In this document: in pieces, positions 49,665 through 59,063 of the stretch
Numbering within the stretch: the stretch's first letter is position 1
Layout: each line of letters opens with the position of its first letter
From: Candidatus Methylacidiphilales bacterium
GTDB taxonomy: Bacteria > Verrucomicrobiota > Verrucomicrobiia > Methylacidiphilales > CAZTYG01
Assembly: GCA_033875315.1 (NCBI GenBank)
Contig: JANRJG010000024.1
Location: 42,018 to 106,017, forward strand
DNA: 64,000 nt
Reading direction: 5' to 3'
Program-made: the position numbers and the translations under genes
The notes under the pieces: model-generated
What the model was told of the DNA's origin: nothing
Database searches by the model: none
Seen by the model: the letters and a program-made list of their open reading frames with translations, nothing else

Positions 49665-51731
49665 TCAACGCACCGTCTCATGGCCGGGGCCTTGCCGGCC
49701 AGAAAGAAACCCTTTCCCGCTGTGCCCGGGAAAAAACACCCAAGCCCCTACAGCCAGCACCAAACCAACGCCCGCCATGGCCATCCCGGCCCGGAAACCC
49801 GGACATCCCACCCGTAGTTCCACCGTCCTTGTGCCCGCGGGCACCCACACACGGGGTGGGTTTGTCCCATCAAAATGCATACCCGACTCCAGTAGGCGGC
49901 CATCCGCCCACAGCGTCATCCCTTTGACCGGCCAGACGGCCCACTCCAACCAACCCCCTTCCCCATGATCTGCAAGCTCGACTCGGCCCCCATTGATTTT
50001 CCAAACCAACGGAACAGGTTTCCCGGCCAGGCGCGCCGGAGCCTGAGCAGCGGTATCTTCCACCAACCTCAACCCGGCATCTTCTCCAAGGATGCCAAAT
50101 TCGCCCAGCTTCGGAAGCGCCTCTTTGCTCACATAATAATACCGGGTGCCCCAAAGCCGAAGGTGTTCCAGTTGGGCCTCCCCCGGGAATTGATCAAAGG
50201 CTCCGTGGTGGTGGAACGTGTTCAGAAATGCGTTGTGTTCCTTGGTGCGGAGGATGTCGTAGCCCGAAAAGTGGGGACTTCGCAAGAGTGTGCCGAAATT
50301 GTATGCTGCATACCTCCACGACGCATCCAGTCCCTCCACAGGCCACACCGTCGCCGCGCGGAACGACGCATCCGGAATCCGTTCCGACATGGATTTCATC
50401 GAGGCCACCTCCGGCACCCGGTCCCCGGACGGGTGTGCCCTGCTGAAAAAAAGACTGTAGGCCCCGTTAACCACCAGGGAAAGCAGGACGGCACCCAGCG
50501 TGAACAGCCGCCACATTCGCCCCATGCGGGGAAGTTGTGAAATAATCAAAATGCCCAGCGCCATGAACAAAAAGGCAAAGACGACAAAGTTCCGGCCCGG
50601 CCAGCGCAACCGATCAAACATGGGAATCCAGGCCACCAATACATACAACACGGTGCAAAGCGTGAACGCGCACAAGGAAGAAACCAAAAGCGCGAGAAAC
50701 GGCTGGACGGGCTTGTTCTGTCGCACCCACCCGATGACCCCACAAAGCACCACGATCAACCAAGGCCCCCCTTGCCAGAATACGCCGTTGTTCCACATGA
50801 TGTAGGACTCGCCCCGCCAGGCCCCCCATTGCGCATTCCACCAATCCTGCACATACATCGACCAGGCCAGCATGGATGCCAACGGCATGGGCTGTCCCCT
50901 CCGGGATGAAACTTCCATCGCCTCCACGAATGGAAGCAGCTGTGGGGCGGCCCAAAGTCCTGTGATCACCCAAGAAAAAACATAGGTGACCACAAACGGC
51001 TTTTTGACCGGCCCCGGCATGCCGGCCAGGGAGACAACCGCGAACACCCCCTCCATGGCACTGAAAATCAAAAAGGAATGCGGATGCCCGGAAAAAACCA
51101 GGATGGCGCGCAAGCCCGCCAACACAAGGGCCCGGGGCACGGACGGCCGGCCGGCCATCCATAACAAGGCAAAAAGAATCCACGGCATCCATGAAGCCGT
51201 GTAAAGCGTTGAAATCCAGCAACGGGTCAATTGAACGACAAACGGCTGAGTCGCCCACATCAACCCCCAAATCACCGCCCACTTGCGCTCGGCCCGGAAA
51301 TGAAGAGCCAGCGTGTACATGCCCCAAGCCGCCCAAACCAAATGCATCCCGGCCAGGATATCAATGCCCGCGGTGGCCTTCGCGAAAAGGAGGTGCGATA
51401 GCCCGAATGCCAGGTAAACCGGCGGATAGAGTACCGCCAGCTGCGCCCGCGAGTGCACTTCTTGTCCCAGATCCTGGTAGGGATTCCACCAGGCCAGGCC
51501 CGTCCCCTCCCAAGGAGAAGCCGCCACCAGGTCATACAAAGGTAGAAAGTAGTTTGCGTTGTCGTCGCCCAGAAAGTAATGCGGACAAACGCTCTGCAGC
51601 CCGACATAAAAAAACACCACTCCCCAAAAAACCCAGAGGTATCCCAGGATTTCTTTTTTATACCGGCACCCAACTTTCTCGATCATCAACATCCGGAGGC
51701 GAGTCATCATCTGTGGAACTTTCCCGGGCAT
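49665..51731 (-). CDS. Large polytopic membrane protein, YfhO/GT-C-like
   Basis: A 688-residue protein with about 12 membrane helices and a periplasmic C-terminal domain of about 200 residues. After the first helix a conserved acidic loop appears (CPHYFLGDDNANYFLPLYDL), the position where GT-C glycosyltransferases carry their catalytic Asp. WWNPYQDLGQEVHSRAQLAV and LYPPVYLAFGLSHLL are typical of YfhO-like proteins. The neighbouring gene encodes a paralogue. Likely transfers a sugar from a lipid carrier to an exported glycan or lipoteichoic-like acceptor; the acceptor is unknown. Confidence 0.72.
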   Translation of the reverse strand: MPGKVPQMMTRLRMLMIEKVGCRYKKEILGYLWVFWGVVFFYVGLQSVCPHYFLGDDNANYFLPLYDLVAASPWEGTGLAWWNPYQDLGQEVHSRAQLAVLYPPVYLAFGLSHLLFAKATAGIDILAGMHLVWAAWGMYTLALHFRAERKWAVIWGLMWATQPFVVQLTRCWISTLYTASWMPWILFALLWMAGRPSVPRALVLAGLRAILVFSGHPHSFLIFSAMEGVFAVVSLAGMPGPVKKPFVVTYVFSWVITGLWAAPQLLPFVEAMEVSSRRGQPMPLASMLAWSMYVQDWWNAQWGAWRGESYIMWNNGVFWQGGPWLIVVLCGVIGWVRQNKPVQPFLALLVSSLCAFTLCTVLYVLVAWIPMFDRLRWPGRNFVVFAFLFMALGILIISQLPRMGRMWRLFTLGAVLLSLVVNGAYSLFFSRAHPSGDRVPEVASMKSMSERIPDASFRAATVWPVEGLDASWRYAAYNFGTLLRSPHFSGYDILRTKEHNAFLNTFHHHGAFDQFPGEAQLEHLRLWGTRYYYVSKEALPKLGEFGILGEDAGLRLVEDTAAQAPARLAGKPVPLVWKINGGRVELADHGEGGWLEWAVWPVKGMTLWADGRLLESGMHFDGTNPPRVWVPAGTRTVELRVGCPGFRAGMAMAGVGLVLAVGAWVFFPGHSGKGFLSGRQGPGHETVR

Positions 51732-51862
51732 GAATGGGTCATACCGGCGGCATCATACCGAATCGAACTGATTCCTCAAAAGGCAACCGCGCCCAGTCCA
51801 TACGATTGGGTGCCGGTGCCACTTTATCGGGGGGTGCCCCGGGGATCCGGAGTTCATCCGCT

Positions 51863-53725
51863 TCACTGGGGCCCGTCCGGGAAGGCAAAGCCCGTTTTCC
51901 TGGCATCCCGGAGCACCCATGGCAACCACAACATCCGTGAGCCGCGACTGCTTGAAGCGGTCAGGAGCATCCCGCCGGGCTTCAATTCCAGCACCACTTT
52001 GTTGAATGTCTTGCCCGCGGCACAAAAGGCATCGTACTTTTCCGGGGAGATCAATCCCGACCAGTGGTAGCAGTCCTGGAAGGTGATGTCCCCGGGGTAA
52101 TTCATCCAATTGCCCATGTAGCCGATCGTGCTCGGTACCCGGTAAAGCGACGGGTAGTTGAACGCCCCCAAGAGGCAGAACGGGGTGTCATAGCGCAGAA
52201 GTTTGAAGTCTTTTTCCGCCATCACCGGGACCCAGCGCCTGCCATCGTCCAGTTCACGCATGTTGCCGTCCCACCAGGCTCGGGCCTGTCCTCCCAGAAT
52301 CAACCGCCGGTCTTGGGGCATGAGATTGAGCGTCGGCGCACCGGCATAAGCTAACATTCCCAAGACCACCAACAGACCGGCCATGATCCCGCCCTTGAAC
52401 CAGCGTGAAGAAACAAACCGCGCCCCAAAACAGAGCAGCACATGCACCAGGAAAACGATGAGCAGGCATTCCCGGAACGGCCAGCGCAGATACTTGAAGA
52501 CCGGGATCTGCAGCAAAAGCTCCGCCAGCCAGGCCGGACGCTGGACAAACAACATGACCAGACCCAAAACCCCGAACAGACACCACTCCAAAGCCGAGGT
52601 GCGGCGATCGCGCAACCATTGCCACAGCCCCACCGTCGCAATAAAGAATGCCGCACAGATCACCGCCGCCAGGGCCTCGCCCAGGACGAAAAAAATCGCC
52701 AGGCTCAATGCGGCGGCCGTGCCCACCAAGATTGGGAAACGCCGGCCGTGCACCCCAATCATCACCACGAACAAGCACAGACAAACCCCGGACATCAGGG
52801 TCATATCGGAATAGACCGCCTGTTCATCAAATTTGGCCTCACCGCGCAGCAAAAAAACCAACGGGGCCACGAAAAGCCCTCCCACCTGGGCCAGGAGATG
52901 AACCCCCCCCAGGGAGGTATTGACCACATCCACCACCTCCGACCGCGATGATTGCCCCACCGACTGGTAACCGGGCAGCAGGATGGGCAACACCGTCAGC
53001 AACATCACAGTCTGGCATACGCCCCAGCGCACCAGGAGCATGGGATTCCGATGCACCCCAAACCACGCCAACACCAGAATGGACATGAAAAGTGTCGAAT
53101 AAAGGTAGGGATGGAGGTGGGACAACCAGAGATTGCAAAACGAACCCGCCAACAGCCACTTCCAACTACGGACCACATCTTTCTCGAGGATGCCCCCCAG
53201 CAACAACGGGAGGGCGGCCTGGGTGCCGAGGAACTGGACCCAACTGGCACCGATCGTCAGCCCGTAAAAGTTGAAGGCATAACTGAGCGACAACAAAACA
53301 CCCGCACCCGGGGAAAGGTCAACACCCCAGCTTTCCCGCAAAACACCCACCAATCGATAAAATGACCAGGCCGACAGGGACAGGGCGAAAAACGCGAACA
53401 ACTCCGCCCCCGCCAGGGCTCCGGTAGCCGCCGTCACCGCAGAGATGACCAAAGCGACCGGATTGACCGTCACCAAAGCACCGGGGTCCGAAAGAATAGA
53501 AAAACCGCCGTATTGGAAAGGGTTGTGGAGGGGGCTTTTCCCCGCCAAGAGACCACGCCCCACCTCCATGACAATCGGGTGCCAGCCTGTCAGGTTGTCA
53601 TCGGTCAGGAAGAAATAAGGCCGGACCCACTGCAGGAAACCAAAAAAAACGGCAACGGCCAGAATCAACCCCACCTGCCTTGCGAGGTCGGAATCCGTCC
53701 ATGAGGCATGCCAACGAGACAACAT
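51863..53725 (-). CDS. Second large polytopic membrane protein, GT-C-like paralogue
   Basis: About 620 residues from the ATG at 53725; a TTG at 53773 would overlap the preceding GT2 gene by 7 bp. About 12 membrane helices. The first loop again has an Asp-Asp-Asn motif (YFFLTDDNLTGWHPIVMEVG) with NPFQYGGFSILSDPGALVTV, parallel to the paralogue at 49665-51731. The C-terminal segment is soluble and ends AFPDGPQ. The two are tandem genes (131 bp apart) that probably act on the same glycan or on consecutive steps. Confidence 0.7.
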   Translation of the reverse strand: MLSRWHASWTDSDLARQVGLILAVAVFFGFLQWVRPYFFLTDDNLTGWHPIVMEVGRGLLAGKSPLHNPFQYGGFSILSDPGALVTVNPVALVISAVTAATGALAGAELFAFFALSLSAWSFYRLVGVLRESWGVDLSPGAGVLLSLSYAFNFYGLTIGASWVQFLGTQAALPLLLGGILEKDVVRSWKWLLAGSFCNLWLSHLHPYLYSTLFMSILVLAWFGVHRNPMLLVRWGVCQTVMLLTVLPILLPGYQSVGQSSRSEVVDVVNTSLGGVHLLAQVGGLFVAPLVFLLRGEAKFDEQAVYSDMTLMSGVCLCLFVVMIGVHGRRFPILVGTAAALSLAIFFVLGEALAAVICAAFFIATVGLWQWLRDRRTSALEWCLFGVLGLVMLFVQRPAWLAELLLQIPVFKYLRWPFRECLLIVFLVHVLLCFGARFVSSRWFKGGIMAGLLVVLGMLAYAGAPTLNLMPQDRRLILGGQARAWWDGNMRELDDGRRWVPVMAEKDFKLLRYDTPFCLLGAFNYPSLYRVPSTIGYMGNWMNYPGDITFQDCYHWSGLISPEKYDAFCAAGKTFNKVVLELKPGGMLLTASSSRGSRMLWLPWVLRDARKTGFAFPDGPQ

Positions 53726-53766
53726 CGGGAAAGGGATTGTTCGATTCGAGTTGGGCTGCTCGGTCC

Positions 53767-54696
53767 TCAGCAATTGATCCGTTCCTTCTCCACCACGAGA
53801 GGAAGCTTCCGAACGTGGATCAGGATCACCCCGATGTATTCCCCCAGGATGCCGATGAAAAACAGTTGGACCGAACAGAACAGGAAAAGCCCGATCAATA
53901 CCGGGGCGACTCCGGCGGAAAAACGGTCCCAGTAAACCAGCTTGTAAATCAGATAGCCCAGGCCGGTCAGGAGACTCAGCAGGGAAAGCATGAAACCCGA
54001 CATGGTGGCCAGTCGCAGGGGCAGCTTGCTGTGCTTGGTGATGCCCAGCATGGCCATGTCGTAGAGCGTGTAGAAATTGTTCTTGGTGAACCCGCGCGTA
54101 CGCAACGGCTGGGTGAAAGGCACCTTGACCGCTTTGAATCCGATCTCGGAAATCATCCCGCGGAAATAGGGGTAGGGATCATCGATCCGCCTGAGGGCAT
54201 CAATCACCCTGCGGTCGTAAAGTCCGAAGCCGGTGCTGTTCTCATTCAATTCGATGTCGGAGAGCCGGGAAAGCAATCGGTAGTAGGCGCGCCGGATCAT
54301 GAAAAACAGGAACATTTCCCGGCTCTCCGTTTTGATCCCAAGCACCATCCGTGCCCCAGCCTCCCAGTGGGAAACAAGTTCCGGAATCATCTCCGGCGGG
54401 TCCTGGAAATCGCTGGCCATGTAGATGACCCCATCCCCGGTGGCCTGGAGGAGTCCGTGGTAGGGCGATCGGATATGCCCGAAGTTGCGGGCGTTGAGAA
54501 TCACTTTGACCCGGGAATCACGCGAGGCCAGGGCCCGCAGGCGTTCCTCCGTCCGGTCCGTCGAGCAGTTGTCGATGTAGAGGTGATCGTACTCATAACC
54601 GGGCAAACGGGACATTTGCTCCCGGATGGCCTCGTAGAGCGGGATGACGTTGTCCTCCTCATTGAAACAGGGCGTGACCACGGTCAATTTTTTCAC
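53767..54696 (-). CDS. Membrane family 2 glycosyltransferase (ArnC/GtrB type)
   Basis: A 309-residue enzyme from a GTG at 54696, whose GTGA overlaps the stop of the cyclase gene. The GT-A domain shows LTVVTPCFNEEDNVIPLYEA, DNCSTDRTEE, NARNFGHIRSPYHGLL and ASDFQDPPEMIPEL. Two C-terminal membrane helices follow (GFMLSLLSLLTGLGYLIYKL and VLIGLFLFCSVQLFFIGILG, then EYIGVILIHVR). This is the architecture of polyprenyl-phosphate glycosyltransferases. Coupling to the four upstream genes suggests that it loads their product, or a sugar derived from it, onto undecaprenyl phosphate. Confidence 0.88.
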   Translation of the reverse strand: MKKLTVVTPCFNEEDNVIPLYEAIREQMSRLPGYEYDHLYIDNCSTDRTEERLRALASRDSRVKVILNARNFGHIRSPYHGLLQATGDGVIYMASDFQDPPEMIPELVSHWEAGARMVLGIKTESREMFLFFMIRRAYYRLLSRLSDIELNENSTGFGLYDRRVIDALRRIDDPYPYFRGMISEIGFKAVKVPFTQPLRTRGFTKNNFYTLYDMAMLGITKHSKLPLRLATMSGFMLSLLSLLTGLGYLIYKLVYWDRFSAGVAPVLIGLFLFCSVQLFFIGILGEYIGVILIHVRKLPLVVEKERINC

Positions 54697-55760
54697 GGCA
54701 GCGTCTCCAGGAAACTTCCCATGTGCCGGGCCAAGTCCTCGGGCGGGATGGCGTCGGTTTTTTCCATCTTGCCCGGACCCCGGGTGAGGATGCAATGGAT
54801 CCGGCCACCGGTGTTCTTTTTGTCCCACTTCATCGCGCCGGTGATCTTGTCCAACTCCGCGCCTTTGATGAGAGTCTGATAGGGGGCGAAAAAGGGCGTC
54901 AGCAAGGATAACATCTCCCGGTACTGCCCCTGGGGCAGCCAACCGATGCGTTCAGAGATGTGGGTGGCCGTGAGTATCCCCAGGGTCACCGCGATCCCGT
55001 GCGGAATGGCGTAGGCGGTGGCCGATTCATAGGCATGGCCGAAGGTGTGTCCGTAATTGAGCAAATTGCGCCGACCTCGGTCGAATTCATCCTCCTCAAT
55101 GAACGGCTTCTTGATCTCCAGGCAGCTCCAGATGATCGGTCCGAGCTGGAAATCCGGCTGATCAAAAGCCCCCAACCGGTCCAGCAGCCATGCCCATTTC
55201 TCCGGTCCCGCGATCAGGTGCAATTTGATCGCCTCACCCAACCCGGAAACCCGTTCCTCCCGGGGCAAGCCGGCCAGGACTGCCGGCACCAGGGAAATGC
55301 TGTTGGGTGGATAAAAGGTGCCGACTTGGTTTTTGAAACGACCGATGTTGATCGAACTCTTGCTCCCAATGCAGCTGTCGCACTGGGCCAACAACGTCGT
55401 CGGAATCAAATGCCACTTCACCCCGCGCAGCATGACCGTGGCGATGAAGCAGGCGATGTCCTGGACCACGCCGCCACCCACCGCAAGCAGGATGGCATCA
55501 CGGCGGAAGCCCCGCTCCAACAACCAGACCATGATCGGGGCGATTTGGTCGAAAGACTTGGCCGCTTCGTCCGCTTTGATCCAGTGGATGTTTTCCGGAG
55601 GTATTCCGGCAAACGCCGCCACATGGGCAGGCCCCCGGGCAAAGTCATCAACCAAGGCAAAGACCGGACCGCAGGCGCTCACCCGGGCGACAGCCTCGGC
55701 CAAATGGGATGCCTCCTCGACGGAGTAGTCATGGCTCCGGGAACGGATGGTCAGGGTCAT
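54693..55760 (-). CDS. Dehydroquinate-synthase-like sugar-phosphate cyclase
   Basis: A 355-residue member of the DHQS fold family. NAD-binding DAILLAVGGGVVQDIACFIA and VKWHLIPTTLLAQCDSCIGS are present. The metal ligands are kept: Glu in GLGEAIKLHLI, His in LLNYGHTFGHAYE and His in AIPHGIAVTLGI. It differs from housekeeping AroB where that family reads GGKTGVN (here GSKSSIN) and HGEAV (here HGIAV). These changes point to a sugar-phosphate cyclase acting on another substrate, for example a heptulose or hexose phosphate giving a cyclitol. Overlaps both neighbours by 4 bp. Confidence 0.85.
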   Translation of the reverse strand: MTLTIRSRSHDYSVEEASHLAEAVARVSACGPVFALVDDFARGPAHVAAFAGIPPENIHWIKADEAAKSFDQIAPIMVWLLERGFRRDAILLAVGGGVVQDIACFIATVMLRGVKWHLIPTTLLAQCDSCIGSKSSINIGRFKNQVGTFYPPNSISLVPAVLAGLPREERVSGLGEAIKLHLIAGPEKWAWLLDRLGAFDQPDFQLGPIIWSCLEIKKPFIEEDEFDRGRRNLLNYGHTFGHAYESATAYAIPHGIAVTLGILTATHISERIGWLPQGQYREMLSLLTPFFAPYQTLIKGAELDKITGAMKWDKKNTGGRIHCILTRGPGKMEKTDAIPPEDLARHMGSFLETLP

Positions 55761-56419
55761 AACGAGGTGAATCCCCCATCACAGACAATCGACTGCCCGG
55801 TGATGTATGAGTTCTGTTCACTGCAAAGCCAGTGGGCAAGGTGGGCGATTTCTTCCGGCTTGGCCAGCCGGCGCAACGGAATGGTTTGGCAGAGCGAAGC
55901 GATTTGTTCCGGGGTGTTGTTGCTCCGGGTCAGATCGGTGTCGACATACCCCGGGCAGAGCACGTTGGCCAGGGTCCCCTTGGGGCCCTCTTCCACCGCC
56001 AGGGTGCGGATGAAACCGGACAAAGCGGCCTTGCTGGCGGCATAGGCCCCGCGGCCCGGTCGGGACACCAAGCCAAAGATGGATCCGAGGGCCAGAATAC
56101 GCCCGCCATCCAGGCGGGTGCCCAGGCCCTGGAGCAAAAGGCGCAGGGCATTGAGGTTGATCTGGAAGGTCTCGGCCCACACTTCATCGGGGATGTCACG
56201 GACGGGAAGCGGACGGTTGATCCCAGCGCTGTGGACCAGGGCGTCGATCGGACCCTGCCCGCTCCCCGGTCCGGCACACCAGGCGCGGATGGAAGCGGGG
56301 TCGGAGAGGTCCAACTCGGCGCGCGCCGGGGCGATGACACTCCACGATTCCCGGGCAAAGACTTCGGCAATCGCTTTCCCGATTCCGCGTGATGCTCCGG
56401 TGATCACCACGACTGGCAT
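55757..56419 (-). CDS. Short-chain dehydrogenase/reductase
   Basis: A 220-residue classical SDR. NAD(P)-binding TGASRGIGKAIAEVF, the HSAGINRPLPV segment (NAG-like), catalytic Ser in ILALGSIFGLVSRPGRGAYA and the YxxxK pair in AYAASKAAL. The C-terminal part reads CPGYVDTDLTRS and ITGQSIVCDGGFTSL, as in FabG relatives. Given the coupled cyclase gene (ATGA overlap) and aldolase gene (4 bp upstream), it probably reduces or oxidises a keto group of the pathway intermediate rather than serving fatty-acid synthesis. Confidence 0.88.
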   Translation of the reverse strand: MPVVVITGASRGIGKAIAEVFARESWSVIAPARAELDLSDPASIRAWCAGPGSGQGPIDALVHSAGINRPLPVRDIPDEVWAETFQINLNALRLLLQGLGTRLDGGRILALGSIFGLVSRPGRGAYAASKAALSGFIRTLAVEEGPKGTLANVLCPGYVDTDLTRSNNTPEQIASLCQTIPLRRLAKPEEIAHLAHWLCSEQNSYITGQSIVCDGGFTSL

Positions 56420-56423
56420 GGTA

Positions 56424-57236
56424 TCAGGCCTTGGCGGCGGAAAGGGCTTGGATCTGTTTCTGGTAGCGCTGCTCCATCATCACCAAACGCGCGTCATCTT
56501 CCTGGCTGATCAGGGTGTAGTATTCTTTCTTGTTCTTCAACCAGCTGATTTCGAACTCGACCGCCTTGAGGAAGGCCGCCTCCTTGTTTTCGAGGGCTCC
56601 CGGGCAGGAAAAGACCACTTTGCGCGTCTCATAGCGATCGATGTGTCCCGGAGGAAAGGAGCGGAAGAAGGGAAGCGAATGAACGGAGACGCCCCCGCCC
56701 ACCACCACCACCTTGCCGTGGGCCTTGGCCTTGGCCGCCATCTCCAAACAAAGGTTTTTGACCTGATCGCTGTTGATATCCTCCCGGGTGAGATTCATGG
56801 AACCGGTGAGGTCGACGCGTCCGAGAACGATCCCCTTGAGCCGGGCAATCTCTGGAAGCTGGAGCATCTCCTCGAAATTCCGGCATGAGGTGATGGTTTC
56901 CAGGTTGATCAGGAAATCCACGTCATTTTGAAGGTCCTTGGAAAAGGCGATATTGACGGCGTTCAGGTATTTTTTAAGCGCATAGGCCGTTTCCACCATC
57001 GGTGCCACCAGATGGACCACCCCCAGATTGGCGGCCTCAAACATGTCCCGGATGGCCTCGCAGCCGCCGATCTTCAGGGTCATGCCGAGTCCTGCCTTCA
57101 GACTGACTTCTTTCAACCGCATGGCCTCTTCCAAGCGGGTGCCTTCAGCCTCGAATTCGGCTTTCACCCCTACGACGTGGTGGTTTTCTTTGAGATCGAT
57201 CAACAGATCGACCATTTGTTTTTCGCGCAGATTCAT
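56424..57236 (-). CDS. HpcH/HpaI-type aldolase
   Basis: A 270-residue TIM-barrel lyase of the HpcH/HpaI/citrate-lyase family. Segments: VVGVKAEFEAEGTRLEEAMR, KAGLGMTLKIGGCEAIRDMF, VVHLVAPMVETAYALKKYLN, VDFLINLETITSCRNFEEML (metal-binding Glu) and KGIVLGRVDLTGSM (metal-binding Asp). These enzymes cleave or form a carbon-carbon bond between pyruvate-like enolates and an aldehyde. Its start overlaps the ThDP-enzyme stop by 4 bp. Together the two could build the carbon skeleton of the unusual residue. Confidence 0.85.
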   Translation of the reverse strand: MNLREKQMVDLLIDLKENHHVVGVKAEFEAEGTRLEEAMRLKEVSLKAGLGMTLKIGGCEAIRDMFEAANLGVVHLVAPMVETAYALKKYLNAVNIAFSKDLQNDVDFLINLETITSCRNFEEMLQLPEIARLKGIVLGRVDLTGSMNLTREDINSDQVKNLCLEMAAKAKAHGKVVVVGGGVSVHSLPFFRSFPPGHIDRYETRKVVFSCPGALENKEAAFLKAVEFEISWLKNKKEYYTLISQEDDARLVMMEQRYQKQIQALSAAKA

Positions 57237-59059
57237 GATTTTTTAGGGGTGGGATGGTATTCGGGAATGAACATGTTTTTGACGAGTTCTTCGCGTTGCA
57301 GGAAAGGGGCCAGGTCTTCCAGAGGCGGGGAGACGATGGTTCCGTCGTCCAGTCGCTTCGAGGACAGTTTGGGGGCAAACTGCTGGTTCAAGTCGAGGAA
57401 AATCTCACACACCGCCGGCCCGGTGTGTGCCAAAGTCGCGGCAATCACCCCAGCCAGCTCGGCATGGGTCCGCGCGGCACTGTAGGGAAATCCAAAGACC
57501 GCCGCCAGTTTGCCAAAATCAGGGAAGCCCAATCCGCTCTCTTCCCCGCAACCCATGACTCCGTCGGGAAAGAAGTTCTGCTGGGTCTGACGGATGGAAT
57601 GATACCCCCGGTTGTTCAGAATGAATATTTTGACCGGAAACCCGTGCGTTTGAATGGTCTGCAATTCCTGCAGGTTCATCATGATGCTGCCATCCCCGGC
57701 CAAACAAACGACCCGTTGTCCCGGCCGGGCTGCGCTGGCCCCAATGGCCCCGGGGAGATCATAGCCCATCGAAGCGCAACCGGAATTGGTGTACAAGCGC
57801 TGACCCTCACGGATGTCCGCCGCCTGGAAGGTGGTCACGCAGGCGGTCCCGTCCCCGCAGACCACCACTTCGTCCTCGGCCAGTTGTGCGAAGAGTGCCG
57901 AGGCAAAACAGTAGGGATTGACCCCGTTGTCCGTGTCCCAGTATTCCGGCAAGGTCGCAGGATAGCGCTCCCGCCACGACCGGCACTGCGACAACCACCT
58001 CTGGCGCTGCGGTGTGGACGCGATCGGATCGAGGGCCGTCAGGATGTCGATCACCTCGCGCAGGTCGGCATGGACGGGCAGATCCGCCCGCCAGGTCGGC
58101 TTGTGCAACTCCGCCGCATCGATGTCGACCACCACTTTGTAGGCGGCCCGGGCGAACGATGGCCAATTGTAGCTGACCTGGCGGACGTTGAGCCGGCTGC
58201 CCAGCACCAAAAGGAAATCCGCGTTTTGCACGGCAAAATTGCCCGCACGGTCGCCGATCGAACCCGGGCGTCCGGCGAATTGCGGGTGGGCATTCCAAAT
58301 CGCGTCCTGCGCGTTCCAAGCGGTTGTCACGGGAACGGCCCAATGTTCCAACAACCGCAACAACCGGTCCCGCGACTGGCTGGCCCGGATGCCAGCACCC
58401 ACCAGGATGACCGGCCGCTGCGCCGCCTCCGCACGCCGGCGGATGTCGACACACACAGCCTGAAGCTCCTTGGATTCCATCCCTTCCGGAGCAGGAACCG
58501 TAAAACCAGTCAGGGTCGATGGATCGATCCGGGCCCCCTGCACATCGATGGGAATATCGATCCAGCAGGGTCCGGGGCGGCCGGAAAGAGCCAGGTGCAG
58601 GGCCTTTTCCAAATGGAACCGGATTTCAGACGGATCCCGGACCAGAGCCGCGTATTTGGTGATGCCCTTGACCATGCCCAGAATGTCGGCCTCCTGATCG
58701 CCCAACTGGCGAAGACCGGGCACCTCATGGAACGCCATGCACGTCTCGCGCTTCACCTGGCCGGAAACGACCAGCATCGGGACCGAGTCCGTCCAGGCCC
58801 CGAAAACCCCGTTGAGGGCGTTGATTCCCCCCGGGCCGGTGGTGACATTGACCACGCCAACCCGGCCGGTCAGCCGGGCGTAGCTCTCAGCCGCCATGGC
58901 ACAGGCCTGCTCGTGGTGGTTGCAGATGTAGCGGATGCGCTTTTCCCGCCCGATGGCATCGTTCAAATGCATCGCCCCGCCACCCGTGACGACGAAGATG
59001 TCCCTCACTCCATGATCGGCAAGAAAACAGGCAACGTAGTCGGCGACTCGGATGCTCAT
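57233..59059 (-). CDS. Thiamine-diphosphate enzyme, acetolactate-synthase-like
   Basis: A 608-residue three-domain ThDP enzyme. The cofactor-activating Glu is in ICNHHEQACAMAAESYARL; VVNVTTGPGGINALNGVFGA follows. The C-terminal ThDP motif is VVCLAGDGSIMMNLQELQTI ending ILNNRGYHS (GDGx...NN). The central domain is degenerate for FAD binding, so carboligation or decarboxylation without FAD is likely. It is not the housekeeping IlvB: it stands alone without a small regulatory subunit and inside a glycan operon. It is coupled to the aldolase gene (ATGA) and 4 bp downstream of the membrane protein gene at 59064. Confidence 0.9.
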   Translation of the reverse strand: MSIRVADYVACFLADHGVRDIFVVTGGGAMHLNDAIGREKRIRYICNHHEQACAMAAESYARLTGRVGVVNVTTGPGGINALNGVFGAWTDSVPMLVVSGQVKRETCMAFHEVPGLRQLGDQEADILGMVKGITKYAALVRDPSEIRFHLEKALHLALSGRPGPCWIDIPIDVQGARIDPSTLTGFTVPAPEGMESKELQAVCVDIRRRAEAAQRPVILVGAGIRASQSRDRLLRLLEHWAVPVTTAWNAQDAIWNAHPQFAGRPGSIGDRAGNFAVQNADFLLVLGSRLNVRQVSYNWPSFARAAYKVVVDIDAAELHKPTWRADLPVHADLREVIDILTALDPIASTPQRQRWLSQCRSWRERYPATLPEYWDTDNGVNPYCFASALFAQLAEDEVVVCGDGTACVTTFQAADIREGQRLYTNSGCASMGYDLPGAIGASAARPGQRVVCLAGDGSIMMNLQELQTIQTHGFPVKIFILNNRGYHSIRQTQQNFFPDGVMGCGEESGLGFPDFGKLAAVFGFPYSAARTHAELAGVIAATLAHTGPAVCEIFLDLNQQFAPKLSSKRLDDGTIVSPPLEDLAPFLQREELVKNMFIPEYHPTPKKS

Positions 59060-59063
59060 GATG

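Noticed and set aside
54693..55760. Calling this gene aroB
   Set aside because: Its motif changes and its place in a glycan operon argue against the housekeeping shikimate enzyme.
57233..59059. Calling this gene ilvB
   Set aside because: There is no regulatory subunit gene next to it, and it is translationally coupled to an aldolase in a surface-glycan locus.
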